Shown in pieces: positions 34,740 through 45,225 of a stretch of DNA of 64,000 bases. Under the pieces are notes generated by a model. That model had not been told where the DNA came from and ran no database searches. It saw only the letters and a program-made list of their open reading frames with translations. Within the stretch, counting starts at the first letter, position 1; each line of letters starts with the position of its first letter. The DNA is from Bathymodiolus brooksi (lineage: Eukaryota; Mollusca; Bivalvia; Mytilida; Modiolidae): positions 51,106,646 through 51,170,645 of the forward strand of contig OY804582.1 of NCBI GenBank assembly GCA_963680875.1. The letters run 5' to 3'. Position numbers and translations under genes: made by a program.

Positions 34740-35130
34740 TTCATATTCACCACCACCCGGAGCACCTGAGTTCACCCCTTGTTCTTTGTATAGTTCGTAT
34801 TGTTCAATCTTTTGTTTTCTGTGCAGTGTTTTATATATCACAGTTTGTCCTTTTATCAGTTTCGCTTTGACCATGATGTTGTCTGTCTTTTGTCAGTTTC
34901 TCTTTGTCCGTGATATTGTCTGTCTTTTGTCAGTTTCCCTTTGGCCATGATATTGTCTGTCGTTTGTCAGTTTCCCTTTGGCCATGTTATTGTCTGTCTT
35001 TTTCAGCTTCCCTTTGGCCACGATGTTGTCTGTCGTTTACGATGTACGGCTTCTGGCTACCACTTTGATATCTTCAAACCTTTCTTGCACTCTTACTAAA
35101 CTGTCATATGTCCGTTATCTGTTTTTTAAA
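34740..35130 (+). mobile_element. PLE 3' UTR with internal 36-bp repeat expansion
   Basis: Begins CCGGAGCACCTGAGTTCACC and ends GGCTTCTGGCTACCACTTTG followed by ATATCTTCAAACC. Between them (34844-35036) the TTTGTCAGTTTCCCTTTGGC / CATGATATTGTCTGTC unit is repeated about five times. Other copies carry it once. Confidence 0.85.
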
Positions 35131-35571
35131 GTAAGTACAAATGGTATATATTTTCCGACAATATATGCATTTATTGTTTATTAATTGCCATGAAAAATTT
35201 GCAATTTTGTGGGAATTTTATTTTATCTTCACTTTGTTGTTTTTCGTTATGAATAACATATGGGTAGATATAATAAATGGAAGACATTTTTGGTGAATCT
35301 ACTTTCAAGACAATACTTTTCTTTCATTTACTTTTGTCTGTTGTATTCTGTATAATGAAAACGGTACATAATTAGCTTTAAAAATTTGTTTTAACGAAAA
35401 TCTTATAAGGTTGACATCAATAATTGTTAACCTGAGAAGAAGTGCTTTCCATTGCGCTAGGCTTCAAAGAAAAGCAACTCTGCAATAGCTCAAATACTAA
35501 TATTATATACATATGTCTGTCGATAATTAATTATTAGTATAAAATATAATGATTATTATCTTATTTTTCAG

Positions 35572-35583
35572 AACAAAGCCAGT
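35572..35583 (+). CDS. Candidate 12-bp microexon of the B-box gene
   Basis: TTATTTTTCAG, then AACAAAGCCAGT, then GTAAGT. Phase 2 in and out, codons E-TKP. Good polypyrimidine tract and consensus donor. Too short to judge by coding content. Confidence 0.35.
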
Positions 35584-35734
35584 GTAAGTTTTTATTAACA
35601 TATATAATAGATTAACATTAGTTTTATTAGAGTAAGAGGAGTTGAATATCATTTAGTATGCTATGTGTCTACATACACATAAAACTGGTGTCAATCGTAG
35701 TATACACAGATCGTACTACACCTTACTGTCTTGT

Positions 35735-36340
35735 CGATAATATAAATCCCCAGGATTACATAGAAGACTTCCACTAATGTCAAGCAACTTCTGTATCAGT
35801 ATATAATGTAGATAATAGAAATCCCTAGGATTACATAGGAGACTTCCACCTATGTCCAACAACTTCTGTATCAGTATATAATGTAGATAATAGAAATCCC
35901 TAGGATTACATAGGAGACTTCCACCTATGTCCAACAACTTTTGTATCAGTATATAATGTAGATAATAGCAATCCCTAGGATTACATAGGAGACTTCCACT
36001 TATGTCATACAACTTCTGTATCAGTATATAATGTAGATAATAGAAATCCCTAGAACTACATAGGAGACTTCCACTTATATCATACTGCTTCTGTATCAGT
36101 ATATAATGTAGATAATATAAATCCCTAGGATTACATAGGAGATTTCCACTTATATCATACTGCTTCTGTATCAGTATATAATGTAGATAATATAAATCCC
36201 CATTATTACATAGAAGACTTCCACTTATGTCATACTGCTTCTGCATTAGTATATACCGTAGATAATAGAAATCACTAGGATTACCTAGAAACATTCCACT
36301 TATGTCATACTGCTTATGTATCAGTATATACTATAGATAA
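35735..36340. repeat. 75-bp minisatellite, about 8 copies
   Basis: Unit contains AGAAATCCCTAGGATTACAT, AGGAGACTTCCACTTATGTC and TTCTGTATCAGTATATAATG. As 75 is divisible by three, the minus strand has a 192-codon open frame with repeating YYLHYILIQK and GSLLCNPRD. A single unit with the same left flank lies at 41052-41215. Confidence 0.95.
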
Positions 36341-36524
36341 CTTTCATATATCACATTGTTGTATTCTACCAATGATGAACCACAGTTAATAGAGGTGTCC
36401 ATTTATTCCATAAGTTATTATATCTGTTAATAGCTTGGGCATACATTGAATATATTTAATGGAACGATTAAATCAACACGAACTATTAAAAGATACATGT
36501 AATAACACCATAGATATCAAATGT

Positions 36525-36840
36525 AGTACGCACGACGCGTTTCTGGAATGACCTTCATCAGGTACGCTCAAAATCAAAAGATTGGAAAGCGAAATAACTT
36601 AAACTTTTGGGAGCAATAAAACCAAAGGGCCTAAGCAGGATAGCCAAAATCTGCCAAGGTCACATATGCCTGAAGGAGGAGAACCTTAGTATAAGAAAAG
36701 TTTCTAAGCATCAAAGGGACAACCAGAAGCCATACAACTATGCGATCAGACATTATTTGCTTATGTAAACAGTGTGTTTTAACATATATAGGCTGTATCT
36801 GATGTACATTGTTAATCTTATTCCATATGACCATTTCCCT
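36525..36840 (-). mobile_element. PLE end with hammerhead-like core (minus strand)
   Basis: On the minus strand: GCGTAC, CTGATGA (36561-36555), an 11-nt spacer with GG/CC, GAAA (36543-36540), then CGC and GTC (36536-36534), followed by GTGCGTAC. The outer sequences pair as a 6-bp stem (with two G-U pairs). This matches the order of hammerhead ribozyme core boxes known from Penelope-like elements. The + strand sequence after it (CAAATCTGCCAAGGTCACAT-like) belongs to the element body. Confidence 0.6.
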
Positions 36841-36865
36841 AGCATTGCATTTCTCTCGTTTCTAG

Positions 36866-36877
36866 GAACCGAACAGG
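36866..36877 (+). CDS. Candidate 12-bp microexon of the B-box gene
   Basis: CTCGTTTCTAG, then GAACCGAACAGG, then GTATTA. Symmetric, same phase, codons V-NRT. Donor weaker than in the others. Confidence 0.25.
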
Positions 36878-37154
36878 GTATTAGATAACTATGTAACCGA
36901 TAATATATCTCTGAATTATGATGGTCCATGAAACCTATTGTTTTATATCATGTCAGCAAGCAGTTTAATGTAATCTTTAAAACATTAAGCAATTATTATT
37001 AAAACTAGTAAATCTGCAATATGCATTAGAGAGTGAGGTACTCAATATTTATGTGATAACATGTGTGAATTAAGAGTAGGTTATATAGAACACTGTTTTG
37101 ATATATCACATGAAAACCAAACAAATGTCTCCAGCAAAATAATTACGAAAGTAT

Positions 37155-37270
37155 GTACGCTTCCGGTACACATGAAATTTGTATGGCCAAATTTAGTTTT
37201 CTGCGTTGTGTTTTATAGATTAACGGCTTCTGAATACCTATTTGGTATCTGCAAACTTGTCGCATATATA
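37155..37270 (+). mobile_element. PLE 3' UTR fragment
   Basis: TTAGTTTTCTGCGTTGTGTT, then TATAGATTAACGGCTTCTGA and TATTTGGTATCTGCAAAC. Confidence 0.6.
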
Positions 37271-38397
37271 TTTTGTACAACACTGTAACTAGGAATGTTA
37301 AATGCCAAGAAACCTGAGCAGTGAATTAAGTCCCGTGATTAAAAAATGTAAAATGTGAAAACGGTGGTGTGCACAGAAGGCTATAGTGATGCAGCTGTAA
37401 GTTGTATGATCACATCACGCCATCAAAAGGGAATCTTTGGTCTAGAAAACTAGGTTATCCACGACAAGTGCCGCTACCAACCAATGAAAGTGAGTGGTCA
37501 TGTATATGTGTGTAAGGGATGTCAATTTTTTCTGCTTCTATGATTTGCGATTAGATTGTGGAGCTGTGTTAATAGATTGTTCTTTTTTTTTTCTTTCCTT
37601 TTTCACTAGTGTCCATTTTCACTATCTCTGGGGTGCAAAGAAGGGCCCAAGAGGGGCCTAAAATGATTAATTATTTTAATATTTAAAAATCTTCTTCTTG
37701 TGAACCAGCAATGCCAGAAGATTGATAATTGGCACATAACATTGATAAATCTTGAAAACAGGAATCCAGTTTGACCAAATGAATTTGACTTGCAACTCGG
37801 CTGGTGCATCTCTGATGCTTTCTCGTCATTAGTATACGTTTCAATTAAACATTTCACCTATTTATCTACTGATAATTTTCTTTCATTGAATGTTAAGCAA
37901 TAACACATTTATCAGTCATCTAAATAGAAATGTAGATGCATGTACATTGGTTAGTGCACAGGACTGTGATCATTTACTCTGCATTCTATGACGCGCAAGA
38001 GGGTACTGTAGGCATGTTAATGTTACGCAGACTCCCACACGGTATTCCAGTCTTTTGCCTTTGATTATACCTGATTAGCTTAAACATATTTTGTTCAACA
38101 TTTTGAAAAAGATGTGACCCCATATGTGTGCCGTGTACCTCGAATAGGCTCATAATAACACATGTTTGGTCATCGTAAAATGCAGACTAAATGAGGTTAT
38201 ATACTTGTCTTGTGTTGTGACCCGTGATGATGGAGGTCGGGTTCCTGGTGACTTTTACCCTTACTTCATCTAGACGGGAGATCAAGTGAACTAGATTCGA
38301 TCAATCAGCTGATCCCAATTCAAAAATACACTAAATTTGTAAAATCCTAAAATAAATTAAGGTTCATCTTATACAATCATATGTATAAAAGTCACTG
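37271..38397. other. Gene-free stretch
   Basis: Mixed AT-rich sequence without recognised repeat or exon. Confidence 0.35.
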
Positions 38398-38585
38398 ATT
38401 GGAACCTGGGAATGTGGGGTTCCCCCGTTGTGTTACTCTATTTTTAGTTTGATGTGTATCTTTTGTAGATCATTGTTTATCCTTTTGTCTGTTTTCGTTT
38501 GACCATTGTGTTGTCTGTCCTTCTTCGATTTACGAATTAGGATTACTCTTTGGTATATTCAAACTCTTCTTACTATTAATATACA
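38398..38585 (+). mobile_element. PLE 3' UTR fragment
   Basis: TTTTTAGTTTGATGTGTATC, TTGTAGATCATTGTTTATCC, CTTCTTCGATTTACGAATTA and GGATTACTCTTTGGTATATT. Confidence 0.8.
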
Positions 38586-38964
38586 ACATGAATTTGTATT
38601 TAAAGATATTGTTTTTTTCATATACATGTTTTAGACAGAAACGCGATATAAAACATATATCTCACTTTAAAATGTTTAAAGAGTATGTTTTCTACGTCAA
38701 TGAAAATAAACAACGGTACAACAAGAACATTTTATATTACAATACTATCTAAGAATTGTATGAGTTTGATATTACAAGTTAAATACTTTCATGTAGCATG
38801 TACTTCTTGAGATAAATTGAAATGAAATATACAGGCGCTATATAATACGTTCAGGAGTTGTAGGAATTCCACTCTAAAGAAACGGGTATGCTATAGATGT
38901 ACTGATTTAAATTGATATATATATAGTATCGTCTGATTATTAGATGTTCAATAAAAATATCAAA

Positions 38965-39060
38965 TTTAGTGAGCACGACGCGTTTCTGGAATAAACATCA
39001 TCAGGTACGCTCAATATCAAATGATTGGAAAGGCAAATAATTTACCGATACTCTCAGTGA
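38965..39060 (-). mobile_element. PLE end with hammerhead-like core, second copy
   Basis: Minus strand: CTGATGA (39004-38998), spacer TGTTTATTCCA, GAAA (38986-38983), GTC (38979-38977). The spacer can close with TG/CA. Flanks GCGTAC and GTGC pair for 4 bp. The downstream + sequence AAAGATTGGAAAG-like is shared with the copy at 36.5 kb. Confidence 0.6.
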
Positions 39061-39568
39061 TTAAGAATAGGTCAAGGAAACTATAATTCAGGTTTTGCTT
39101 TAGCTAAAAGTATTGTTATCAATTATTCTAATATGACGTCCTTCTTTCGCTTTGAAAACAAGCGATCGGTTAATCAGATGGCAAATTCGCATTAACACAT
39201 GCGCGGTGCACATTTAAATCAGGTGATAAAATCACGAAAGAAAATTATTTACACGATTATTAATGTTTTAATCATCTATATCCACAGAAAATAATCAATA
39301 TAGCCAAAATTAATAATATGCGAGGTACAATTAAAACATCCAAACACAATATTATTGTTGCCGATGCTCCATTAATACGACTTATTTTCCCATCCTAAAA
39401 GTACATGTGACTGATTCTCCCGTCGTTAAAGTATATGTTGATGAGTTATCGTCTGCTCGAATTTCGGAGCATACATTGTTTCGACATTTTCCGCAGACAT
39501 AAATATAAATTACCGTCTTCTAATCAAAGTATACTACCTTAGTTGCACTGTTAGATATATCAAAATCG

Positions 39569-39661
39569 AAATAATTCATGGAAGCCAGCTCGGGATTAAA
39601 TACTAATATCCGCCAACCCATGTTAAAATTCAAAGCACATTATGGCTTCCATGATTTATTT
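39569..39661. mobile_element. Foldback MITE, relative of 4096-4255
   Basis: Terminal AAATAATTCATGGAAGCCAG and its complement GGCTTCCATGATTTATTT. The interior is shortened and includes CAACCCATGTTAAAA, as in the first copy. Confidence 0.8.
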
Positions 39662-40636
39662 CTCAAATAAAAAATAATTGATAATAAGATCAATTTCAAC
39701 ATGATATACCACATAATTAAAGGTATTCGAAAACACGCTTAAATCAATGTTAAGCTTTATATAGCAATGCATTTCTTGGGATTGATGGCTGAAGTAGAAG
39801 GAATAAGGCTGTGTTGCTGTAGGTTGTTAGCATATGAAGTACATTATTACAGTTTATCTCTGTCCTCGTTAGACTGTTGTATGTTTTATTATGTTTGCAT
39901 AATTAATCAGTGATAATTGTTGTAGGCCTTCCTGTGAACTGTCACATTGAATCATCGTACTAAATATCATCCTCCGGCAATAAAAGCAAAGGCTGCCACA
40001 TATATAGTTAGATATCACACTATGCAAAGGGTGTCCTCTATGAAATGTGTCTTCGCGTGTACAGTGTACTGTGACTTCTTTTTTATTAACACTCTTGACG
40101 ACAGGACATGCAGTGTGAAAAGATTATTGCTTGATTGGGTAATATATTTAAAATTTTTAATCATCACAACTTATTATATAATAAATTTAGCATACATACA
40201 TTCCATTTTCTCTAGATACAGCTATTGCATTTCATAACAATAGGTGTATGTTGTTTGTGTGTTCATCAATATGGACCACATGTTTGGCAATTAATTGTGA
40301 AAATATTTTTTCAAATACAAACTCATGAATTAAACCCTGTATTAAAATCAGTTATTCTTTAAATCCAGCAAATGATGACCACAAATGTTGTAGTATACTG
40401 TTATACTGTTATACAAGATAAATATATTTTGAAATTAACAAAACATCATTTACTGTATTTCGATTCTCAAAGTATTTCTTTGATATGCCAAGAGTTATCT
40501 TCATTGAATTCAATGAAAGAGTAATAACACAAATCTTTAAAAGGGTTTTAACATAAAAACCAAACATGTTGAACTAAGTTACAATTCCAAAGTCCACATT
40601 TATATAGGTATTAATTACAGGGCAAAATTATGTGCA
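39662..40636. other. Gene-free stretch
   Basis: A 96-codon frame at 39947-40237 starts in sequence resembling 47240-47275 (ACTAAATAT.ATCCTCC), suggesting a dispersed repeat, not a gene. Confidence 0.35.
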
Positions 40637-40905
40637 ATAGTTTAAGTTGAAAGATGTGTAGTTTTGTGTCTTTAGTTATACATAAGACATTGAATAAATG
40701 CCATGCCAATCGTCTACAGAAGTTTCTGAATCGTTTTCTCATTTTTTATGGCACATACTAGGCTCTTGTCGAATTCACTGAATATATAATTTGTTAAATT
40801 GCATATTAGGTCATGGATCATAGTTTCACACATAATAATATGCTTCCAATTATTTGGAATTGCACTAATAATGCCATTCATGTATTTAGTTGATATACTG
40901 TTAGG
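40637..40905 (-). pseudogene. LINE 3' remnant (minus strand)
   Basis: Shares the order of words with the LINE at 61.7-62.0 kb: CTTTAGTTATACAT, AAATGCCATGCCAA, TAGTTTCACACATAATAAT, CCAATTA.TTG and TGCACTA.TAATACCAT. Strongly decayed; no frame. Confidence 0.6.
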
Positions 40906-41051
40906 ATAATATCTTTTTGTTGTTGCTTTTGTCTGTTTTTGTTGATATGCTTTTAGGACAAGATCTGCTTCCCTCTTGCCTTTGTCTGTTTTGGTTCATC
41001 TATTTTATATCAATTGTTTTCTTTCTTTTGCTGTTGTCTGTATATACTAAA

Positions 41052-41220
41052 TTAACATTAGTTTAATTTGAATAAAAGAGATGAATATCATTTATTATAT
41101 TATGTGCCTACATACATAAAACTTATGTAAAGTATAACATACACAGATCGTGTTACACCGTACTATATTGTAGGTAATAGAAATCCCTATGATTACCTAG
41201 AAGCCATCCACTTATATCGT
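41052..41220. repeat. Single-unit relative of the 75-bp minisatellite locus
   Basis: Matches 35612-35800: ATTAACATTAGTTT, TGAATATCATTTA, ACACAGATCGT.TTACACC, AATAGAAATCCCTATGATTA. One 75-bp monomer instead of about eight. Confidence 0.8.
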
Positions 41221-42475
41221 ATTCTCTATTCTCCAATAAAGCTAACAAAGTTTAATAAACTTTCTGTGTCAGATACTCAATTTATCTGATAACCCCTTTG
41301 GTGTTTTCAAACTTTTCTCATCTAAATAAGTATGTCGACAATCTCATCATACCAGATTGTGCAAAACTTCCTGTTTAACAACGATTAATAATATATAGAA
41401 TAAGATAGAATTATTTTAGCCGATCAGCCCACCATGTACGACCGATCATTCTACCATGTACGATAGCACGCCGGGTTTTATTTAAAAAAAAATGTTATGC
41501 AATAAACTTATATATGTGTATCTTATCCCTCTTCATTCATTTACATCATTATAATAAAACATTAAAAGAAAATTCGAAAATCCCGTACCAACGACCAAGG
41601 CACGCTCAGCACAAACCATATATTGTTACACAGGGAACTTGCGTTTTCACGGCACATAGTATTTAGTCAGACCGCCACTGGGACGCAGTGTGAAGACCAT
41701 ACTGACTTTGAATATGCTGAATTTTCTTTAAAAAATGTATATACAAAGCCAATTTGTATAAAATACTCTTATAAATAAATCATATGAATAGCACACATCA
41801 CGAATTCAATCTTAAACACAAATTTAATATGAAATGTTGACTTGTCGCACGAACAGGTGGCTAGAGAATAACTCAAACACACCTTTGCAAATATCACGAT
41901 CTAAATATAACTAATGCTCATTAGTTGAAAACGATCACGTAGTTTTTACATTGAAAACAACAATCCACTATTTTCCCGCTATTACTATTTGGTATCTTCA
42001 AACTCTTCTAACGACGAACAAATACCACCGATATGCTCTACTTTAATATCTAAGTTAGCACTGTGTTGAATTTTAATTCTTTATTAGCTGTGAAGGTGAA
42101 TGTATCTGCAAACACCAGTTATAACATATTCACTCTATTTCCTTGTCACATTGTATTTGTGTCAGTCCATATTGAGATATACAAGTTTGTAGACAGTTTC
42201 CATTCGTATTCAACTAAATTAATATAGTTACTGTTGCACCATTGCACATGCAGCTTCACATACTTGAATAGTGGTATAACCCATACAACAGATTACAGAC
42301 GTATCAAACTAATAACAAAACAATAATTGAATTTGGACATCTCAGACATCATTAAAGGTAAATTCAAATTATCGAAATACTTAAATAGATTTACACTATG
42401 CACTTTTCAAAAAAAGAATCTGATAAACAAATATCAAAATAAATATATTTTAGATTTTAGTACCGTTTTGCATCC
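41221..42475. other. Gene-free stretch with two PLE-end traces
   Basis: GATAACCCCTTTGGTGTTTT near 41288 and TATTTGGTATCTTCAAACTC near 41990 are remnants of the PLE 3' end. Otherwise nothing recognised. Confidence 0.4.
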
Positions 42476-42750
42476 GGACCGACACTCTACTGACTTGGAT
42501 CGTCATGGTCGTTATTGTATCGTAGTTGGAATTACAACTACCTATGCTATCGGTTCCCATCACCACTAACGTGTTCGAATCCCACTGAGGCGAAGTGCAC
42601 TCGATACATCATTATGGAGTAACATTTGTCCGTGACTTGCGTCATGTCAGTAGCTTTCCACGGGTACTCCTGTTTCCTCCGCCAGTAAAACTGAAGGCAA
42701 CGATATAGCTCTGCAATATTGTTGAAACTGGTCTTAAGCACCATAACCCT
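42476..42750 (+). mobile_element. tRNA-derived SINE, family A
   Basis: GATCGTCATGGTCGTTATTG, CTACCTATGCTATCGG, GTTCGAATCCCAC, GTGACTTGCGTCATGTCAGT and TTGAAACTGGTCTTAAGCAC. Confidence 0.85.
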
Positions 42751-43017
42751 AATCCTAACTCTCTATTGACTTGTTCTTCGGTGTCCTATTCACTCAACAA
42801 AATGGCAAAGAGATCATTGATTTTCTTAATTGATATATTAACGATAACCATAAATACGGTACTATGCTATGTAACAAACAAACCTGACTTAACTGAGGAC
42901 ACCAGCTAAATTTATTTAGACAGATATTGGAAGACGTGGTTTGAATAATCCTCACCAGGCACGCTTGAATATTATAGAAAGTTGTATATCTTTGAGAGTA
43001 AGCAAACTAAGTAGCTT

Positions 43018-43171
43018 AAATATACAATATTGGGGAATTGACGTAAATATATAATTTATGTGGCGAGACTTAGAAACGGGGGAATGACGAGCTCTTAGCG
43101 AGTCTTTCCATCCGTTTTGTGCGGAGCCACATACATTATAGATTTACCGTCAATGCACCAATATTGTATTT
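43018..43171. mobile_element. Foldback hairpin, about 46-bp arms
   Basis: Arms AAATATACAATATTGG.. (43018-43063) and ..CCAATATTGTATTT (43126-43171). Loop holds GACGAGCTCTTAGCGAGTC. Confidence 0.85.
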
Positions 43172-43267
43172 ATCCTGCAAGAAAATTTGCCAAAAAATGT
43201 TATGCAATTTAATAATAGAAAACAGATAACGGAAACCCCATTGGTACCTCAATAGTAGTTCCGGTAA

Positions 43268-43445
43268 GGGGCGTGGCTTAATAGCGTTAATAGGTTAATG
43301 TAGAAAGTGCTATTATGACAGGGGTGTGGCTTAATAGCTTTATTAAGCTAATGTGAAAAGTGTTATTATGACAGGGGTGTGGCTTAATAGCTTTATTAGG
43401 CCAATGCGAAAAGTGTTATTATGACCCTGTCATAATAACGCACAA
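43268..43445. repeat. 53-bp tandem repeat ending in a palindrome
   Basis: Three copies starting GGGG(T/C)GTGGCTTAATAGC at 43268, 43321 and 43374. The third ends in GTTATTATGAC followed by its near complement CCTGTCATAATAAC. Confidence 0.9.
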
Positions 43446-43709
43446 GTTTATTTCAACCCTTTTATTATGACAAAAAAATACCCAATTGTAGGATAAAACA
43501 AATTAGCTAAAACTCCATCAAATCATCTATGTCTGAGGAAGATGAATTTAGTATTAACAATCAATACTTACTAACTGTACATTACAATACTACTTACATC
43601 ATGTTAGTAATTGCCATCAACATGTAGAAGTCGCAATATATAATTTAATTTTAGATTGTTGATACCATGATGGTAAATTGATATTAAACTTGTGTTTTAA
43701 TTCATCTAA

Positions 43710-44050
43710 ATAAAGGTAATAACAAAATTACCGAACTCCGAACAATCTTACAAAGGGAAAGTCAAAACTCATAATTATATAAACAGACAAAATCAGTCAA
43801 AAACCGGAAAACTGTGAAAACCGTAATGACCCTGACTTGGTACAGGCATTTCTAAAGAAATGGTGGGTTGAATCAGATTTTAAGGCGCCAAACCTCCCGC
43901 TCTCATTACGGTTCAAAGGTTCCGGCTGTCACTGTAACAGTATTTAAATACAGGAACAAAATAGGTAAAATAGTTGTCAAAGCAGTACCATATTCGGTGA
44001 CGTAAATGTCAAAAATACTTTTACGTCACACATTGACAAAAAAATTATTG
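43710..44050 (-). mobile_element. PLE 3' UTR (minus strand)
   Basis: Minus strand has GGTTTGGCGCC, CTGTACCAAGTCAGGGTCAT, GACTTTCCCTTTG and CGGAGTTCGGTAATTTTGTT, the order expected after RT in this mollusc PLE lineage. Confidence 0.7.
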
Positions 44051-45225
44051 ACATTTGCGACTTCTTTATCTTTATACATTTTCACTATATGAAAATGCAT
44101 CGCTTATAATTTTTTCTGCAGAGACGGAATATATTTCGACAAGATATTGGTATCGGAATATAAACTTTTTAAGAGATCGAATAAGGCGAATCTTTTTATA
44201 TCCCTGGTCCAGTAGCCTGTTTCTCAGCTGAAGATGACGTTTCAGGAAATCAGAATAATTGCTACTGGCCCTTGCATAGCGAATCAATTGCGAGATGTAA
44301 ACACCATATGCAGGAGAAGCTGGTATATTGCTGCACATGTTTGGAAAATTTATGATTTTAAAATTGAAGTCGTCCCGCTTATCATAAATTTTAGTACTGA
44401 GTTGACCACTGTCGTTAAATTCGAGGTATAAGTCCAAAAATGATGCGGACGAAGCTGTATCGGTGGTCTCTTTAACTTCCAGCTCTGGAGGATATATCAA
44501 TGGAAGAAATTCTGCAAATCTAGAATTATTGATAGATAAAACGTCATCAATATACCTGTATGTGAAATTAAAGGCTCTAGCCTCATGAATCTTCTTATCT
44601 TTTACAAGCTTTTGAAGAAACTCCGACTCATATGAGTATAAAAATAAATCGGCTAGAAGAGGGGCACAATTCGTACCCATTGGTATGCCGACGACCTGCT
44701 GAAACAGTGTCCCTCCAAAGGAGACAAATATGTTATCGATGAGGAACTCCAGCATACTGATCACTTGTTCCTCGGAGTAGCATGTTTTACCTTTATGAAT
44801 TTTGTTTGAAAAATATGTGGAATTGTAGCCTAACACAACAAATTTTGAGCCATAGTTTCTATGACTAAAAGCTTTATGAATTGTTTATTTTAAGCGGGTT
44901 TTTAATTTGTCATGCGGTAGGGTGGTATATAGAGTTGAAAAATCAAATGTTTTGATGGAGGATACCTGAGAGAAAGATCTTGATTTCAGGTTATCCAAAA
45001 GATCTTTAGAGTTTTTCAAAATCCACATGTGATTTATGCCACTACGCGAGTAAACAGTTTCACAATATTTCTGTTGTCCCTCTTTTACTGCAGACAGAAT
45101 CTTTGTCAGGTGAATAGACAATTCTTTCGTCGAACAAGTTGATGATCCCGCTATGTACCTTTCTTTGTATGGTGTCTTATGGAGTTTAGGTATCCAATAT
45201 AAGTAGGGTAAATCCTCAGACATGT
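44051..45225 (-). pseudogene. Penelope-like reverse transcriptase, 5'-truncated
   Basis: About 390 codons. N-terminal part: LPYLYWIPKLHKTPYKERYI and TFDFSTLYTTLPHDKL (RT motif A, F/DFSTLY). Then, after one in-frame TAA at about 44882, VGIPMGTNCAPLLADLF (motif B), RYIDDVLS (catalytic YIDD), SASFLDLYLEF and YDKRDDFNF, followed by ASPAYGVYISQLIRYARA. The motif set is that of Penelope-like (possibly Naiad-type) retroelements. No GIY-YIG endonuclease and no start are left. Only one nonsense change interrupts it, so it is relatively young. The 5' break falls inside a LINE zinc-knuckle (45225). Confidence 0.85.

Noticed and set aside
35716..36294. 192-codon open frame (minus) as a repetitive protein gene
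   Set aside because: It is an automatic by-product of a 75-bp tandem repeat; a single-unit relative at 41.1 kb is non-coding.
37136..37151. 16-bp AG..GTATGT segment as a further microexon
   Set aside because: Length not a multiple of three; poor pyrimidine tract.
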